Assembly (NCBI RefSeq): GCF_026393345.1
Contig: NZ_JAPLAI010000050.1
Location: forward strand, 1-39,358
DNA from: Microbacterium sp.
GTDB lineage: Bacteria > Actinomycetota > Actinomycetes > Actinomycetales > Microbacteriaceae
DNA length: 39,358 nucleotides
Direction of reading: 5' to 3'
Under the pieces are notes generated by a model that saw nothing but the letters and a program-made list of their open reading frames with translations, was not told the DNA's origin and made no database searches. The stretch's first letter is position 1. The number at the start of each line of letters is the position of its first letter. Of this stretch, positions 38,978-39,358 are shown piece by piece. The translations under genes were made by a program, and so were the position numbers.

Positions 38978-39358
38978 TCGGTCGGCACGGCCGCGCGGGC
39001 GCGCTCAGCGTCCTTCGCCGCGGCCTTGGCTCGGGATGCTGCAGCCTTGTGCTCCGCATCCAGGGTCTCGACCTCGTCGTCGGCGGCTTCCGCATCCGCG
39101 CTGACGCGCGCAAGCTCAGCCCGGAGCTTCTCCACGCGCTCACGCACCAGATCCGCGTGCTCGCGGGCCTTCGCCCGTCTCGCCTCGACCCGGCCGAGTT
39201 CCCGCTCGGCATCGGATGCGGTGCGCTCCGCCGTCTGCGCGGCGGCTTCGGCGGCCTTCCGCGCGCGGCGTTCAGCAAGGTCGTTGCGCGCGGGCGGCGC
39301 GGGCGGTGCGGCGTCGATCGACCCGGCAACGTAGTCGTGGAGGTCGACGTCATCGATG
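38974..39358 (-). CDS. C-terminal part of an Ala-rich coiled-coil protein, 5' end outside the window
   Basis: The last 128 residues or so of a minus-strand protein. It enters the window as IDDVDLHDYVAGSIDAAPPA, followed by a long charged Ala/Glu/Arg/Lys helix (ARNDLAERRARKAAEAAAQT, EKLRAELARVSADAEAADDE) with heptad character, typical of a coiled coil, and ends AAVPTD. The stop TAA at 38974-38976 overlaps the end of the carboxypeptidase frame on the other strand by 4 bases. The family cannot be named without the N-terminal part. Confidence 0.75.
   Translation of the reverse strand, partial: IDDVDLHDYVAGSIDAAPPAPPARNDLAERRARKAAEAAAQTAERTASDAERELGRVEARRAKAREHADLVRERVEKLRAELARVSADAEAADDEVETLDAEHKAAASRAKAAAKDAERARAAVPTD

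Overview
The window is about 39 kb of high-GC DNA with densely packed genes, frequent GTG starts, and many 4-base ATGA/GTGA stop-start overlaps. Gene content and protein style point to an actinobacterium of the family Microbacteriaceae, most likely Microbacterium or a close relative. That placement is an inference from recognised protein families, not from a marker gene. No rRNA, tRNA, CRISPR array, prophage or classical transposase was seen.

Layout. 1-7.3 kb (minus strand): the 5' part of typA/bipA, a small PH-domain membrane protein, and a five-component peptide ABC importer (lipoprotein binding protein, two permeases, one fused double ATPase). 7.5-9.5 kb (plus): a CPBP-type membrane protease and an AbiEi-like/nuclease-fold protein bracketed by palindromes. 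9.4-14.3 kb (minus): gcvT-gcvH-gcvP behind a tandem glycine riboswitch. 14.3-15.5 kb (minus): a MarP-like membrane serine protease. 15.6-22.2 kb (plus): an NAD de novo synthesis operon of nrtR, nadA, nadB, nadC and a NadS-type cysteine desulfurase, ending with a GT2 glycosyltransferase. 22.2-23.4 kb: a second AbiEi-like/DUF559 nuclease-fold gene between two copies of a different palindrome. 23.4-26.1 kb (minus): an ABC exporter and a DUF1345-type membrane protein whose end was rewritten by a deletion. 26.2-28.3 kb (plus): a DHA2-type MFS exporter and a DJ-1/PfpI protein. 28.3-37.5 kb: mostly minus-strand housekeeping and envelope genes (Cys-rich microprotein, lipoproteins, Fpg/Nei glycosylase, VIT transporter, ABC-F ATPase, zinc-protease lipoprotein, DUF817 protein, FAD monooxygenase, GlsB-like protein, alpha/beta-hydrolase-fold protein) plus a plus-strand LysR DNA-binding-domain-only protein. 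37.5-39.4 kb: a frameshifted D-Ala-D-Ala carboxypeptidase and the end of a coiled-coil protein.

How the genes work together. The NAD operon makes nicotinate mononucleotide from aspartate (NadB, NadA, NadC), with a cysteine desulfurase supplying sulfur for the NadA cluster and NrtR as the probable repressor. The glycine operon is switched on by glycine itself. The peptide importer genes are in one direction, with a strong hairpin separating the binding-protein gene from the rest.

The most interesting signal is that both AbiEi-like/nuclease-fold genes are bracketed by intergenic palindromes, each gene by its own palindrome family. One of these units seems to have landed on the gcvP stop codon and lengthened GcvP by about 58 residues. 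This resembles the REP/RAYT relationship between palindromes and a resident gene, but with an unrelated protein. A second theme is a set of five genes, two of them microproteins, with a TANNNT box exactly six bases before the start codon, as expected for leaderless transcripts.
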